The position numbers were made by a program, and so were the translations under genes. Under the pieces are notes generated by a model. The model saw only the letters and a list, made by a program, of their open reading frames with translations. It was not told the origin of the DNA and did not search any database. From Progne subis subis (taxonomy: Eukaryota > Chordata > Aves > Passeriformes > Hirundinidae): a stretch of DNA of 64,000 bases. The DNA is taken from the NCBI GenBank assembly GCA_022316685.1, contig JAKJHU010000158.1, forward strand, positions 409,493 to 473,492, in the 5' to 3' direction. This document shows positions 1 through 15,268 of the stretch, piece by piece (the first letter of the stretch is position 1; each line of letters begins with the position of its first letter).

Positions 1-103
1 GCAGAGTCACCCTCCAGGCTGGGCCTGGGAAAGCACCGCAGGAACCTTGCCCCAGCTCACAGCCCACGCCCGACAGACGCTGCTGTCACCCCCCGTCTGC
101 TCA

Positions 104-1638
<1,535 letters not shown>

Positions 1639-4600
1639 CTGAAAAGAGGAGCTTAGAATTACTCATTGAATGGTTTGGGCTGGAAGGGACCATAAAGCTC
1701 AACCCCTCCCAAACCCTGCCACCGGACCAGGCTGCTGGACAAGCCTCATCCAGCCTGGCCTGGAACATTCTCAGGGATGAGGCAGCCACAGCTTCTCTGG
1801 GCAAGCTCCTCCAGTCCCATGACTTCTGTCATAAAAAAAAGAAAAATCACTTCCTTATGTGCAAAGGACAATCTTTTGATATTTCCAAGTGACTTGACTG
1901 CCTAATCGTCAGACCCAAGACAGAACAGCAGGGGCAGATGACAAATCTAAAGGAACATCACCTCACCGCGTCAGAGCAGACAAGAGATCCTAAAACAGCA
2001 ACTTTCTGCTATCAGTTAAGAGTTCTCTTTGATAAGAGACAAGAGTGCAGTAGCTCTCAGCATGCACAGAGTGCTCTTAGTATGCACAGCAGCTGCTCAG
2101 AGCCAAACGGAACCAATGACGGAAGAGCAGCAGTCACAGGTCTCACTAAAAGCTTGCATTAATAGTTACACCCTGTTGAGCATTTACAGGAATAGTTTTT
2201 CCTCTTAACTTTTTTAATCTTAAAAGGAATAAAAATCCCCCCAAACTTATGAATATTTCCTTTCTCCCTTCTCGCATTTATCTACCTCAGAAAACTGCAG
2301 TAAGGGAATTCTTACATAAGCCCAGCCAGATTTTAAAAATCAAGTCATACACATGCCTGTAAGTCATAGACTGGCACCAAATCCAGCCCATCTGCACTGA
2401 GGAAAGCTCAGCCTCAGAAGCAGAACTATCTGGAAGCTGTTCTGTTGGCAAGCCAATGTGGGTGGCAACCCTGTTTACAGAAATGGTCATGAATCCTTCC
2501 ACAGTTACTGCAAAGTTAAAAAAACATGACCTTAGAAAACGCTGCTGCTGGTTCACAGTCTGTGAGGGGGTAGCTGCACGCACTCGATCCTCCCCCACAG
2601 CAAACTCTGCCCTCCCCAGGTCAAAGGCACAGGCAGCCTTTGCTTTCCCCCCTTGGCTTTCAAGTGTCCCTTCCAGCTGTCCTGCCCCTGCATGCTAAGA
2701 TTTCAGCCAGACCCCCACACTGACACATGAGATGACTAAAATATGAAACAAGACAACTTCTTCAAGCTGACCTTCATGCTGTCAGTACTTAGCTTCAACC
2801 AGTGAACACACAAGCTAGAAATAAATCCCTGCAACTCTCTGCTTATCAGTCCCACCCACACTCAGCTCTCTGCAGACGCACTGAGCAAAGGCAAATAGGA
2901 AGAATGCCCACTTATCTAAAAAGGGCATCCAGAGTTTATCAGGCAGGCACCTGCTAGACCTTACTTTCATTTTCAGAACCTTGGCTTTGCCACAAAACTT
3001 GAGGCACCTCATCCTTTGAAAGCATGGCCAGCTCCCAGGAACTGTCACTGCAGCGAGAGCTGTTTGCTGACCTTCATGAAGCAGGCACTTCAGGAACACA
3101 CACGGCAAGAGCTTCCACTGGGAATGTCTGCCAGGTCAGACATTACTCCAGCATCCCTGACAAAGGACCACAGGTGCCTCCCTCTTCAGTAGGAAGAGGC
3201 ATTTCACAGCACTGCATCACCCCAGAAATTCCTGATGCTCCTTTTGCAAACTCACCACATCTGTGTTCAAGAAACACTTTTCCCTTTGAGCTGTAGGGTA
3301 AAACTGATGCTGTTTAGCTCACCACAATCTCAGCACGATGCATTCTGCCTCAATCAATTCAGTCAACTCATCTAGAACACAAGGGTCAGCCTGTGCCCAG
3401 GTTTAACCATGGAAATGCTGACTGAAGGGAGGAGAGGTCACAGCAGCACTGTCTGCTCAGACCTTTGTCCTCTGCCAAACACGCAAATACCATGGTGGTA
3501 TTTAACGAGCACACTGCCTTAAACCTTTTTTTGCATCATAAGCTGCTGACAAGGTCACTGTCTCCCTTCAGGGGGAAGGCACACACTCCAGCTCGCCTGG
3601 CCTGCCCAGGAGAACCTACCCCAAGGGTAAGTTACAGCCCCCTGCCAGCTCAAGTCAAAGAAATCACCACCCATTCCTCATCTGACCCCATGCCCTGCAC
3701 AGGGAATGCAGCACTCTCAATTGGAGATTACTCCAACTGAAAATTATTTCCAAATATTTTTGTTTTTTATAGCCAACCCTACCACCAAAACCTGTCTTTG
3801 TGAGCTACTGTGCAGCCACACGTCTCTAAAATCAATACAGGGTTAAGGCTGAGCGTTGCCAGCAGCTGAATGGAGACTTAAAAAGCAACGCTAAAGTTTA
3901 GCCATAGAAATAACCGCCCTAATGAGTGTCCTATTACAGGCCTGCCACATTTATCAGTAGAAGCCTCTCTTGACACTTAAAGGTCCTTATGACCCTAACT
4001 CTCATACCACCAGCGCTCCGAAAAAAGATGAGACCTTTGAGCGCACTCTATCAGATCCCAACGTATTAATTCCCCTGCCAAAGCACTGCCAGAAACTGGA
4101 CAAATGTGCACATTCCAGCCCAGCTCCTTTGCACTCCACGGGGTATTAAGTCACCTCTACAACACGATCCTACAGGTTCTAAAGGATGCCTGGCGGGGAG
4201 CAAGTCACAGACACGTTCAACCACTTTCTCTCTCGGTGTTTAGTAAGATGGAGGCCTGAAACTGCGTTGGCTCAGCCTGTGGGTTTGGATGGCAAACTTC
4301 ACTACTTCCTGCCAGGCTCCGAGGGCCGTGGCCCTACCCTGTGACTCAGCAGGCAAGTAACGGAGCAGGAGCGAGCCCAGGATCCTCTCCGGCAGCCCCG
4401 CACGAGGCACGAGGGTTAACAGGCAGCTCTTTATCCACACCTGCACGCCCAGGTGCTTCTCACCACCAGCGCTGCCTGGGGATAACCAGCGCTTAATTAC
4501 CCACTAAGAGATCTCGGGCACGGATGGGGCACCAGCAAACGTTAAATATTTGAGGTGGGAAGCTGAAGGACATCCACTAAAGAGGGGAAGGTCCAAATCA

Positions 4601-4959
4601 CCACACGAAATCCGAGAGCGACTGTTAATGATTAAAAGAAAGAGGTTAAACTCTGCCTTTGAGGATGCCTTGACCCATCATATTCCCCTGATTCTGGCCC
4701 CACCTTGACCCCCATACCCTCCCGTTTTTAATCCGTACCCTCGCACACTGCCGGGATTCAGGCCGCCGCAGGCCCTCCCTTCCCCGCCGGTGCCGCGGGA
4801 ACACACAGCGGCCTGCACCCCCCGGGGACCACCGAGCCTCGGCCCGGCCCTTAGCCACGGGGACGGCCGAGGCTCCGCGGCTGCTACCCGGAGAAGGGAA
4901 GCCGCGGCCCCTCGGCCCGCGGGGGGCTGAGCGAGAGGCGCTACGGCCTCCGCACTCAC
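1639..4959 (-). other. ENO1 intron 1
   Basis: The stretch between the non-coding exon and the ATG exon of ENO1. Apart from a CR1 remnant at about 1655-1815 I see no coding signal; the short open frames here lack conserved protein words. Confidence 0.55.
1655..1815 (-). mobile_element. CR1 LINE 3' fragment, antisense
   Basis: Reads AATGGTTTGGGCTGGAAGGG, then CATCCAGCCTGGCCTGGAAC, then CAGCTTCTCTGGGCAAG. These are the reverse-complement words of the avian CR1 3' untranslated end. It is diverged and truncated, sitting in ENO1 intron 1. Confidence 0.8.
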
Positions 4960-5330
4960 CGCTGTGCCGGCAGCCCCGCTCCACAACCGCACCGCTGTCG
5001 CCGCCCCGGCTCTGACTGAGACCCAACCGCTCGGCGGCCGCCCGGCTATAGCCGCCCTCGCGCTCAGGGCCCGCCCCCCGGCCGCGCCCATTGGTCCGCG
5101 CCGCCCCCCGCCGCGCTCCGATTGGCTGTGGCCGCCTCGCGCCAGCGGCGGGCTCGAGTGCGTGCGCTACGTGCGGCCGGGCGGCGGCCTCGTGGAAAAT
5201 CCCCGCCGAGGGGGCGGGGCCCGCGCGGCCCAGGCGGGCGCTGGGAGCGGGCGAGACCATGTGGAGCGGAGCTCGGGGGGAGCCGTGAGGGAGGCGCGTG
5301 GCGGGCGGGAACGGCCTGGCTCGGGAGGGA
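4730..5330 (-). promoter_or_regulatory. ENO1: ENO1 CpG-island promoter with CCAAT boxes, GC boxes and a HIF-type site
   Basis: The stretch is dense in CpG and GC. Reading the minus strand, two inverted CCAAT boxes are seen at 5090-5094 and 5121-5125. A GGGCGGGGC Sp1-type box lies near 5211-5219, and a weak TATA-like CTATAG near 5046-5051. A TACGTGC core at 5168-5174 fits the hypoxia response element (RCGTG). ENO1 is an established HIF-1 target, so this placement is functionally sensible, but binding is inferred. Confidence 0.7.
4960..5022 (-). other. ENO1: ENO1 non-coding first exon (approximate 5' end)
   Basis: A consensus minus-strand donor (CGG|GTGAGTGCG, exon end 4960) lies inside the CpG island upstream of the ENO1 ATG exon, whose own acceptor is at 1640-1639. 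This fits the known vertebrate ENO1 structure of an untranslated exon 1. The transcription start is inferred to be 25-30 bases downstream of a weak TATA-like element at 5046-5051, so the 5' boundary is a guess. The intron to the ATG exon is about 3.3 kb. Confidence 0.6.
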
Positions 5331-5439
5331 CACGGGACAGCAGCTGGCTCCAAAACCCGGCCCTGGGCAGCCACACTCCTACTGTCCCAGCTTGGTCCAA
5401 GCGCCCTCCATCCTGGGCTCGGACGCTTGCAGAGTTATC

Positions 5440-5872
5440 CTCCATCCAAAGCTCCCTGGACACCCTGTGCCAGAACCTCACCAACCTCACAGAGAATTTC
5501 TTCCTAATCTCCAATCTAAACCTGCCCTCCGTCAGTCTGAACCATTCCCCCTTGTCCTGTCACTACTTGCCCTTGTAAGCAGTGTCCCCCCATCTCTCCT
5601 CTAAGTTCTCTTCAGGCACTGGAAGGCCACAATGAGGCCGCCCCAAAGCTCCTCTCCAGGGAGAACAATCCCAATTCCCTCAGCCTTTCCTCACAATTGT
5701 GTCCATCTGGATGCTGTGTCCAGTTCTGGGCTCTTCAGTACAAGAAAAACAAGGAGCTACTGGAGAGGGTCCAGGGGAGGCCACAAAGCTGGGGTCTGGA
5801 GCATCTCCCTGATGAGGAGAGGCTGCGGGAGCTGGGCCTGGGTGGGCCCAGGGAGACTGAGAGGGTGTGGGA
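5440..5872. mobile_element. Two CR1 fragments in inverted arrangement
   Basis: The left part (about 5440-5695) is antisense CR1: GAGAATTTCTTCCTAATCTC, CTTGTCCTGTCACTACTTGC and CCTCAGCCTTTCCTCA are recognisable reverse-complement words. The right part (about 5700-5872) is sense CR1: GTCCAGTTCTGGGCTCTTCA, AGGGTCCAGGGGAGGCCACA and GATGAGGAGAGGCTGCGGGA. They abut just upstream of the ENO1 CpG island. They explain the short open frames in this stretch. Confidence 0.8.
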
Positions 5873-8800
5873 ATAACGAGTAAACCTGGAAAGAGGAAGG
5901 CTGGAATGTGGGTGTGTTTGTAATAGTTCAGGGAAAGGTTAATTACAAACACAATAAATATTCACTCTGATTTTGACGCGAATAACTATCACACTTCCTG
6001 GGGGCAGAAGGAGCACTAACACTAAAGTGATGGGCTGTGACCCCTCATAGCAGTGTGCCAGCAGGAACACGAACTTTTCCAAGTGTTCTGGGTGCTGGGA
6101 TGTGCACCCGGGACAGTGGAAAGTGTCCCTGCCCGTGGCAGGGGTGGGACGGGTTGAGCTTTAATGTCCCACCAACCCAAAGCATTCTGTGTTCAATCTG
6201 TGAGGATGTGGCACTGCCCAGTTCACCCCGGCTGCACCAACAAAGCCGGTTTTTTTGCCCACAGATCAGTGAAGTTTGTGCTCCTCCAGCCCTGCCTCGC
6301 CCTGCCAACCTGTGCCTGATGAACCTTCTGGGCACATTTTTCTCTCCTTCCTGAGAACATCCCCTTGGGGCAAGCTTAAAATCTAATAAAGAGCAAAGGA
6401 AGTCTGCTGGACTGAGCTTCCCGAGGCATTCCAAGTGCCCTCGGATGCCCTGTGAGCCCCAGGCTGGGACAGCAGGGAGAAGCCTTGTGCCAGCCAGGCT
6501 GCTCTGTGACAGTGCCCTGTGTCCCCGCTGTGGTGGGGTTTGTGCTCTCCCCGCACATCCCTGTGGCTGCACAGCCACGAACCAGGCCAGAATGCTGCTG
6601 AGTTGTGCCCAGCTGAGATAAGGCACCATTGGGCAGGAAAAGCCCTTGGAATTAAACTGTCACAGGTAGATAATCCTTTGAAATGCCAGCCCTCCCCAAA
6701 ACTGTGCATTGTACCTCTTACGGCTGAGTCCTTGGCAGCACTGGCTTATCCTGCAGCCTAACTCTTCCCGGTGTGAGGGCACGAGAGGGGAACATTCCCT
6801 GTAAAAACACATTCCAGATGCTGGAAATCCTACAGCTGGATTTTGATGCAGGTTAACTTCTGGATTAGAGATGCTTCGCTATCTTTGCACTTTGTAAAAG
6901 TGCCTTTATTGCCATGAAGGAAAATCACACAGAGGTGTCAAGTCTTATAATGAGCTAAAGAAAATGGAGCACAAGAAAGCCTGAGGCTGAGGGAAATTAA
7001 CATTGTAGTAGCCGAGCAAAGGCTGATGCTGAAGTACAGCAGGGTGCTCTTTGGGGACAAAACGTATTCTGAAAGGTCGTAATTAGCCTGGCGGGGGGGC
7101 AGAGGTGGGGTTTAAAGCAAACCCCCTGCCTGGAGCACCGAGCTCTTGCCCTGTTCCAATTCAACCAAAGCAAAGCTGTGGGGGAGAACTGGCTGTGGGC
7201 GGCCAGCCTAAACCCCTCCTTGTGAGAAAGAGCTCAGAACTTGTGAGGAGGAGTTTAGGGCTTTAGGAGTTTAGAGTTTAGGGCTTGTCCCCTGCCTCGC
7301 TCTCCTTCCCTTGCGGGCACAGAGGCAGCACAGGGCAGATTTCGTGGGCTGGAGCGTGAGCAGTGAGTCCAGGGCTGGGAGCCTGCATTGCCCATCCCGG
7401 CAGGACCCCTGGGCACGGACACCGTGCCAGGACACCTGTGCTCCCCGTGTCCCCGAGGGGGCACAGCTGGGGACACTGCAGGCAGCAGCGGTCAGGCGTC
7501 CCTGAGCACAGGCCTGGCACTGGTCAGGTGCCGGTATAATTTTTTTCCCGGGATCAGCAGATTTAAAATTGCACCGTTCCATACGTGTTAAAATTAAACT
7601 CAGGGCGTCTGATATTAAAAGTGCTGCTGCTCAGTCGTGTATCCTGCCTGATTTTTCTTTTTGTCTTCCTTCAAAGAGCATCCCCAAGGCTATGAGAGAT
7701 CTAGGAAGCGTGAGTTTCTTTGGGAATCCAAGCTTGTTACCAGTTTATCAAATACTCAGTACACTCTTAAAATATTTCACGGTTTGGAAGGGGCCTGTAT
7801 GGCTAATGGGGTGGACACAGTTTGGGGACACATAAAGCCAGTGTTCCCATTCGACAGCCCACACAGGAGCACCAACACAGCAGAGGAACTGCTGATGGAG
7901 CAGATGGGGAAAAACAGACCTGGCTCACAGGCACCCACCACACCAGCCAGAAACAGAGAACGACGCTCGGGAGCAAAATCCTCCACTGCAAGGCCTCACA
8001 TTCCTCGTGCTTTGCAGGTAAAATCGGAAGTGTGATACAGAATTGTTTTTGATTGCTTGCGACACGCTGATGAGCACAGAAGCCAACCAGGCCAGCCTTT
8101 CCCGGGCCAGCCTTTCCCTGTGCTGGTGGAGCACTTGGGTAGGAGCCTCCTGAGCTCTGCAGCGTGAAATCGCTGGTTGAGGCAGCTGAGGGTGCCAAGG
8201 CAGGAGCAGAACCACCACAGATCAGGACTTGTTTGCGATGCATTCAAGTGTTAATAACCATTCGCAGTGCAGGGCACATTCCAGGGCGTGAGCTTTCGGA
8301 GCACCTTGAAAGCACTTCCCGCATGCTCAGGGACTTCTCTTTCCCCCCAGTGCCTCCCAGAACACCTGAAGATGTATCTGGGTGGCTCCTGAGCACCTCC
8401 CTCGCCCGCTCCGTCCGACACCTCAGCAAGTGCCAGCCTGTTGGTGCTCTGAGCAGGTTCCTTTGGGAGCTCTGCATCTCGGGGAGCCAGGCTTTGCACC
8501 TCGCTCAGTCCAGATCCAGCTGGGATCTCCAGAGGGAAACCATCGGATGCAGACGTGGGCGCTCTGTCACTCAGATTTCTGCTCTTCACTGACCCTGCAG
8601 ATCCCGGTGTTTTTAAGGAAGGTTCATTGGAAAGGTAATGGCAGAGTCTGACTAATGTTCTTTCTGGGTATCTGTTAAATTGTGGGATGTTTAAGATGTT
8701 TTCTTCCAGGCATTCAGAACCTCCTCCGACTTTACATCCTTCTCCCTCACTTTTCATCCCGGTTTCTGCCGTGCCTTTGTCTCACAGCTTCGCCCTGCAG

Positions 8801-9487
8801 TGAAGCACCTTTAGGCACATGAATAGTGAAACTGCTGGAGGTGACAGAGCCGCTGGCTTTCTTAATGCTCTTAACTTGTCTTCATTATCCTGTCTCCTCG
8901 CAGGGCGTTAGGGAAGGGCTGGTTAGCCCGTGCTGGTTAGTGTGGGCACGGGGCTGTGTGCAGCTGTGAACCTGTGCTGTGGCTCCATCACCAGCCTCCC
9001 TGAGCACACCAGGGCTCTGTGAGACACCCGGCTACCAGGCAGGATATTCTTCACTACTCTAAGTGCTAAACTACATTCACAGCTACCACATCCATTTCCA
9101 GGGCATGGGGAATAGTTATTTGGAAGGGAACCGATGCACGATACCAGAGTACATTTCCAGGAGCTGGTGATCTGATATGGTGATCTGTGCAGACACTGAG
9201 AGCTTCTGATCCAGCTGGATATTAATTGTCAGGCGTTACGGATCCAAAGGCCACAGCTGTTTGTTGCAACCATGCTGAAACCATGAAGTAATCCTCTCTG
9301 CAGGGGCCAGAGTGCAAGTCCTGCACTGCCTCTCACAGGGTGTCTGGGGCTCCTTGCTGAGCAGGACCTTCCCCCTCTCTTTGAAATATATTCCACTATA
9401 AAGGGGAAAGCAAGCTAGGAATTGATTAGACATTTAGAAATTGTATTCGATGTTTAGGGTTGGGGGTTTTTTTTAAATGATAACCCG

Positions 9488-9527
<40 letters not shown>
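9488..9527. repeat. Homopolymer A tract (40 bases)
   Basis: An uninterrupted run of 40 A. No retroposed gene body is recognisable on either side. It could be a mononucleotide microsatellite or a length-uncertain assembly region. Confidence 0.9.
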
Positions 9528-9530
<3 letters not shown>

Positions 9531-11774
9531 GTCTAATAACAACTCATTTGTTTCCTTAAAAAGTGCAAAATACTTATGTAAAGCACAAGAGTTATCAAGC
9601 AGGATTATCTTGCCACAGAACAGGTACAGCACAGACAGTAGGATTTAAATTTCCTTCATGTTGTCTTCCTGCCTTAAAAACTAGCCTCATTCTCATGGGA
9701 AACACTTTCAGCTCCCATCATCACTTTATCTCCTCAAGAGTGCAGTGGTGATGAGCTGCTGGGAGAGGAGGGACTGTGGGCACTTTGCTCCGTCTGAAGG
9801 TCCCTGCAGTGACCTTGCCTGCAGAAAAAAGCACTGCAGAGCTGAGCGAGCAAACACTGGGGCACTGATGACCTCGGGAAAGCAGGGACTGGTTCCTTGG
9901 TCATTGGAACTAGGTGCATCTCTCCCCAGTTTGGATGTCAATGCATCTCACTGAAGTTTGCTTTTATCAGCAAAAGGAATGGGCGTGCCTGGGTTGGCCC
10001 CAGAGGTACCCATGTAAAACACAGCATCTCTGCCAAGGCTGGTTTGCTGCGTGGGCTAGAAAGGAAGATTAAGGTGGCATCTCCTTGTAGTCACATTTCT
10101 TCAATTCCACCACTGCATTTCTTAATCCAAATCCACATCTGTGCTGCCTTCCCTACCTTCCACATCCATCAGCAAAGTCCTCTGATGCTTTCAGAAACTC
10201 TCTGCAGAAGCTTTTTCCTCAGGCCAGGCCTCTGACAAAGGATCTCTTCACGAGCTGCTCTGGTCCTGCAGGGATCTCTCAGCTTTCCCCATCTTTTCCC
10301 TTCTTTTACCATGGACTTTTTTGCTCTTGGGAAAACAAGCACAACCCATCCCTGAGGTGTGGCCTCTTCATCAGGTGCTGACCACGCTGCACTTTCCCGA
10401 TCCCTTATCACTCAGCAGCGGCTGCTCCTTGCCTTGGGGCTGAAGGTCCTGCACTCTGCTCCTGCAGCAGCTTCTCCACGTGCCTGGAGAGCTGATGGCC
10501 ATGCCTTTGGAGAGTGGTGCCCTTCCTGCGTGTACTTTTGGGATCGCTGCATTGCTCTGCCTTGCTCAGCTGTGCACGAGTTAATGAATTTGTGCTTATA
10601 CAGCTTTTTGAAGATGAAAAGTGCCGTGGAAGGGCTCTGTTATTGTTACCACATACGAAGAGGTCTGTACCAGACCCAACGTATTGTGTTTGGCCACTGG
10701 ATGTCACAGCTGCTCAACACACAATGCAGCTGAAAGCATAAAGGAAAAGTGCTTAGCCAGCAATGGGCAGCAGGAGTTTCCAGAGCCTTTACTTGCTCTG
10801 TGCACTGTTTGTTTGTTTGTTTTGTTTGTTAAGGGGCTTGGGGTCTTCTCCTCTGTTTGTGCACTGCTAAATGTCAGTTTTCAGAGAGATGGAGCAGCAG
10901 CTGTGCTTCCCCTGCCTGCCATAACACTGGGAGATGAGAAGCAAACTGAGCGTTTTTAAGGGAGCAGTGCAGATACGTATCAAGCACTAATTACACCAGG
11001 AACAGGTATTGGCACATGCTGCCAAGCTGCCCTGTCGCTGAGTTACTCCTCTGTCCCATCCAGTGCACAGCACAGAGCCCTGGCATGATGGAAACATTTC
11101 TCCAGGGCTCTCTCTCCACACAGCTCTTCGATCCCCACACTCAGACCACATTCCAGTGCTCCTCACGTTCAGTGCAGTGGCAGGTTGGCCTCCCCGTTCC
11201 CAATCCTGTCCCCCCGCTTTGCTCTCTTCCAAAGTCTCAAGCTGAGATCCAGAACATGAAATCCCCTTTCAGCAAAGTCTGTAGAGCAGCCCTAAAGACA
11301 CATTACAAGGGCTGTAATGACATTTCCTGGAAATGAAAATGAAGAAGGATTATTTGACCATGTTCTCTCCTTTTTATAGCATCACATTGTCCTTTTCTCC
11401 ACCTTGGGGAAATGGCAGTGAAAGGCTGCTCCTGCCCATGGTGCAGCAAGGTGACAACCACCCCAGAAGTGATGTGAACATTAAAAAGGGAAAACTATTT
11501 TAAGATAATCCAAGGGTTACAGCTATAACTAAGAGTAATTGGCTGAAACTGAGCAAAAGAAAATTTAGGTTGACAATGAACTGCAGGTAGCTAATGCTGA
11601 GATCTGTTAGACCGTGAAATGGAAATCACAGAGGAAACCTCTCTGCTTTCAAATGGGCAAATCCTGCCTTTAGGACCACTGGTGTAGATCTCTGGTGTCT
11701 GTCCCTGACTGCCTCAAAGCCCATTTCTTCCACAAAGCTTCAGCAGATTCATCAAGGCATCTGAATTTATATCA

Positions 11775-11868
11775 GAAGTTAAGAAGGTGTCCCTGCCCAT
11801 GGCAGAGGGTTGGTCTAGATGTTCTTTAAGGTCCCTTCCAAACCAAACCATTCTGTGATTCTATGATT
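11775..11868 (+). mobile_element. CR1 LINE 3' tail
   Basis: TGGTCTAGATGTTCTTTAAG, GTCCCTTCCAAACCAAACCA and TTCTGTGATTCTATGATT form the terminal CR1 3' end with its short repeat tail. Confidence 0.85.
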
Positions 11869-13182
11869 AAATTTAGTCAAATACATCAAAATATTGTATA
11901 AGATGAAGGAGGTCTAAAGGGATTGTGTGAACTGGAGAAATGAATTCCAGTGCTTATCTGCCTCTGTGATCTCTGTATGTACTTGAAAACCAGGGGCAAA
12001 AAGGGAAGAAAAAAAAAAGAACATGGGCAGAATTTCAAAGAAAAGAGGGCCAGTTTTGGAAATAAGATGTAGAAACATTACAGGAATTGTTGAATAAAAG
12101 AATCTCGTGTTTCAGTCTGCACAGCTATTGTCAGCTTTCCTCATGGGTCTGGGCCTGCCAGCACTGGCTGATCTATGCCTTTCATAAAACTTATATAGGC
12201 TCTGGATGCCCTCACTCATCCAGCACAAGCTCAGCAGAGAGAGCTCTGTTTGAAGAGGGTTTAGACTCACTCAGAAAAACCTGGATGGCCTGATTGAAGG
12301 CACTCTGTCCATCTCACTTCAAACAGCCTGTTCCTGATCAAATGTTTGCTGGGCTGGGGAGGGATGCAGCTCTGACTGGAAGTCCCGATGGAATTCCTGC
12401 TGATTCAGAGGCACACGAGTTAACCCTTTCAAGTTCTGGGTCAAAGGAGCACTGAGGTTTGAGCCAGCTACTTCAATGCCGCATCAAGGTTTTAATGTGG
12501 CCACCAATACTCAGAATGTCAGACTTGAGCTGAGCTTTAGGCCAGAGGACAGAGAGAATAGCCTGGGAGAAGCAGGATTTAAAAGATGGCAAAGAGTCAG
12601 GGGAAGCTGTAGAGATAAAAGTGAAGTGCATGGAAGCCAACGACGTGGGATAAAAGGCTTATTTCCTACTGCAGCCCAGGCTCGAGGGGGAAGGCTGAGG
12701 TCTGCGTGAAAGTCCCCTGCCTCTGGGAAGAAATCATGCCAAGAATATTCATGGCTGACACACACAACATCAGATTTTCTCACTGGCTAAATCTTGGTGC
12801 AGAGATGAGTCCTGTTCCAGTCTTCACCTGTGAACCCCCAGCTTACCCCAGGCACGGTGCTGCTGTGCTACCTGGAGTCCCCAGGCACTTTGGCCATTCT
12901 TCTCTCCAGCAATTATGTCCAGGTAGAAAGAGCTGACCAAGACAAGCCTCAGGCCAGCCAGGTTTAATACCACATACACTAAAAAAGCTCCAAGAACCAT
13001 GGAGGTTGATGTGGGCAATACTTTATACAGGAGGACTTCCATAACACTCAGCTCGTAGTTGAAAGCTCAATAACCAAATACATGTAAAGAACTTAATTAA
13101 AATTATTGTTCTGTCCTAACCCCAAAACAAATTTGTGCTTTGTGCCCTTAGTAAATCCTTTCCACAGATTGCTGTGTCTTCA

Positions 13183-13235
13183 CAGAATCACAGACTGGTT
13201 TGGGTTAGGAGGAACCTTAAAGACAATCATTTGAG
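13183..13235 (-). mobile_element. CR1 LINE 3' tail fragment, antisense
   Basis: ACAGAATCACAGACTGGTTT followed by GGGTTAGGAGGAACCTTAAA is the antisense CR1 3' end. Only about 50 bases remain. Confidence 0.7.
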
Positions 13236-15268
13236 CTACCAGAGATGTGGGGTTTGGATGTGCTGAGCACCCACAGCTCCGGCTGATATCAAGTGAAATG
13301 TCACAAATGTTGTGAAAGCTCCATTAAAAATTAATTCACTGTCATCTCCAGTTTCCTGGCACTGGTACGTTCCCAAATGGGCTTTATTTCAAGTCCTTTG
13401 TGCAGGCTGGGCTGGCTGATCAATGAGCACAGGCAAGGGAAGCAGCTTGTCGCTGTGTGCCACCCATTTCCCCTCCCCTGCTGCACTCACGGGCAGGTGA
13501 CGGGAGAGCTGCTCCAGTGCAGAGGTGACCTGTGCCTGCCTCTCCTGCACACCCTCCTGTGCTGCTCTGTGGAATCCTGAAGTGCAAAGAGGTATAAACC
13601 CCCAAAATCTCACCCTCAGCTAATTTCAAAGCCTATTTACACAACTGGATACACAAGGATTAAGAAGTGCATTGCAGGGCAGGTTTGCTTAGTTTGGTCC
13701 TTACACAGTTCAGTGCAACCGTCAGAATAAATGACTTCTTCAGAGGAGAGAGGGAAAAAACACATTTGGTTAATCAGCTCAGTATTAATCAGCAGTTCCC
13801 AGAGATTAAATATGCACTGCACAAACCAGCAAGCCAGAAGAGACCTTTTTATGTTAACAATTCACTTGCAAAGAATAAGATTTGAGTAAAATACCTGCTT
13901 GTGTTCTTTAGCACAGAAACCTGAGTTCCCACTGCACCTGTAGCTCACCTGTGCCTCTTACTGTTGAATTGCCGTTATTATTCATAGAATCACAGAACGA
14001 GCAGACTGCCTGTGCTGCAGCATCTTGGGGCCTGTTCTGCCCAAACTGGCCCAAACTGCCCCAAACTGCCCCAAACTGCCACCCCGGGTCTTGCCTTCTG
14101 TGACCCTCACCCCGACTCAGCCGCTGCCACCTGGCTGAGTGGCTGCAATCACCTTGTTCCTGAAAATAATTGCCAATTTTATCACAAGTGGCAGGGACGC
14201 TGGGAACAGAAGTGCTGAGATTTCACTGATCTGAGCTTTATTGCCTCGTGTTTAATGTTGCTGCCTGTCACCTAAAACAACAGCACAGCCATGCTGCTTT
14301 TGTTGGAATCTCTAGTTCTTTTCCATAGAAGGTAAAAAATTCCGTTCCTGGGGAGATTTCTGCTCCCCTTTTGTTTAGAAACCATGGGTTTAGGAGCTGG
14401 GGGAAGAAAGGGCTGCCAGCAGTGTCATTCCTGAGGGAGGAGGAGGTTTTTCAAAGGGAAAGGCATTTGCCTGGTGACAGGATACAAAAAGGCAGGGAGA
14501 GAATCCATGGTCTGTTCCCTGTTCTGCCAAATGACTTTCTCCGGACCATAGACAAGTATTTGCTTGGGACACATTTTTAAGGAAATCAAGTGTCTGAAGA
14601 GCATTTAGACACCTGTCTCCTGCTAGTTTTTATTTGGATTCCTGAATGTTTTTTGGAAACCCGTCATGGTTTCAGTCTCTTGTATGGTGCCGGTATGTTT
14701 CAAGTCTAAATAGGTTTTGAGAGCTCTGAATTTTTCAAAGGTTGCAAATGTCTCCCATTCAAAACCAGATTTTCAGCGATGAGGGAAGGTGTCGAAAGCA
14801 AAATGCTTCGAATGCTGAGGCTCAGGAGTGTGGAGTGCTTTTAAACCCAGTCTCAGGAGTCTGATTTTCAGAGGAGCTAAGTGTCTACACTTTTGATTTC
14901 TAGTAAGACTGTGAATGCTCTGCACTTTTGAAATCCAGCCCTCTAAATGCCTCCTGCCCCGGCGCCTTGCTCTGTGTGAAGGGAAGCAGCTCTGAGCCCT
15001 GGGCTGGGCGGTTTTGCTTACATCAGGAATGAAAGGCCAGGAAAAGCGGGCAGAGCTGTGCAGGGCTCAGACAGGAGCCGGGGCCAGCAGCTCTGGCCAT
15101 GGGGTCCTGTCCCCTCTGCGGGGACAGCTCGGCCGCACGGGTCAGCACAGCTGACTGGCCAGGCATCATCTGCGCTGCTCTCCCTGCTTGGGGTGAGGAG
15201 GAGGAGGGCAGGAGGGGTGCTGGAAAGGCCGGAGCTGGAGTAAATCAGCATTTGGGGCTTGCTGAGGG

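Larger units (their letters stand above)
5875..15265. other. ENO1-CA6 intergenic interval
   Basis: About 9.4 kb with no exon or RNA gene that I can support. It holds CR1 tails (about 11775-11868 and 13183-13235, plus a scrap near 13983), a 40-base A tract (9488-9527), a GTTT run near 10808-10830, and four copies of CCCCAAACTG-type repeats near 14041-14080. Open frames are short and lack recognisable domains. Confidence 0.6.

Noticed and set aside
4646..5604. Long open frames in the ENO1 CpG island on both strands
   Set aside because: High GC removes stop codons; frames overlap in all phases and contain no recognisable protein words.
9480..9530. Processed retropseudogene suggested by the 40-A tract
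   Set aside because: No coding remnant upstream on either strand and no target-site duplication that I can see.
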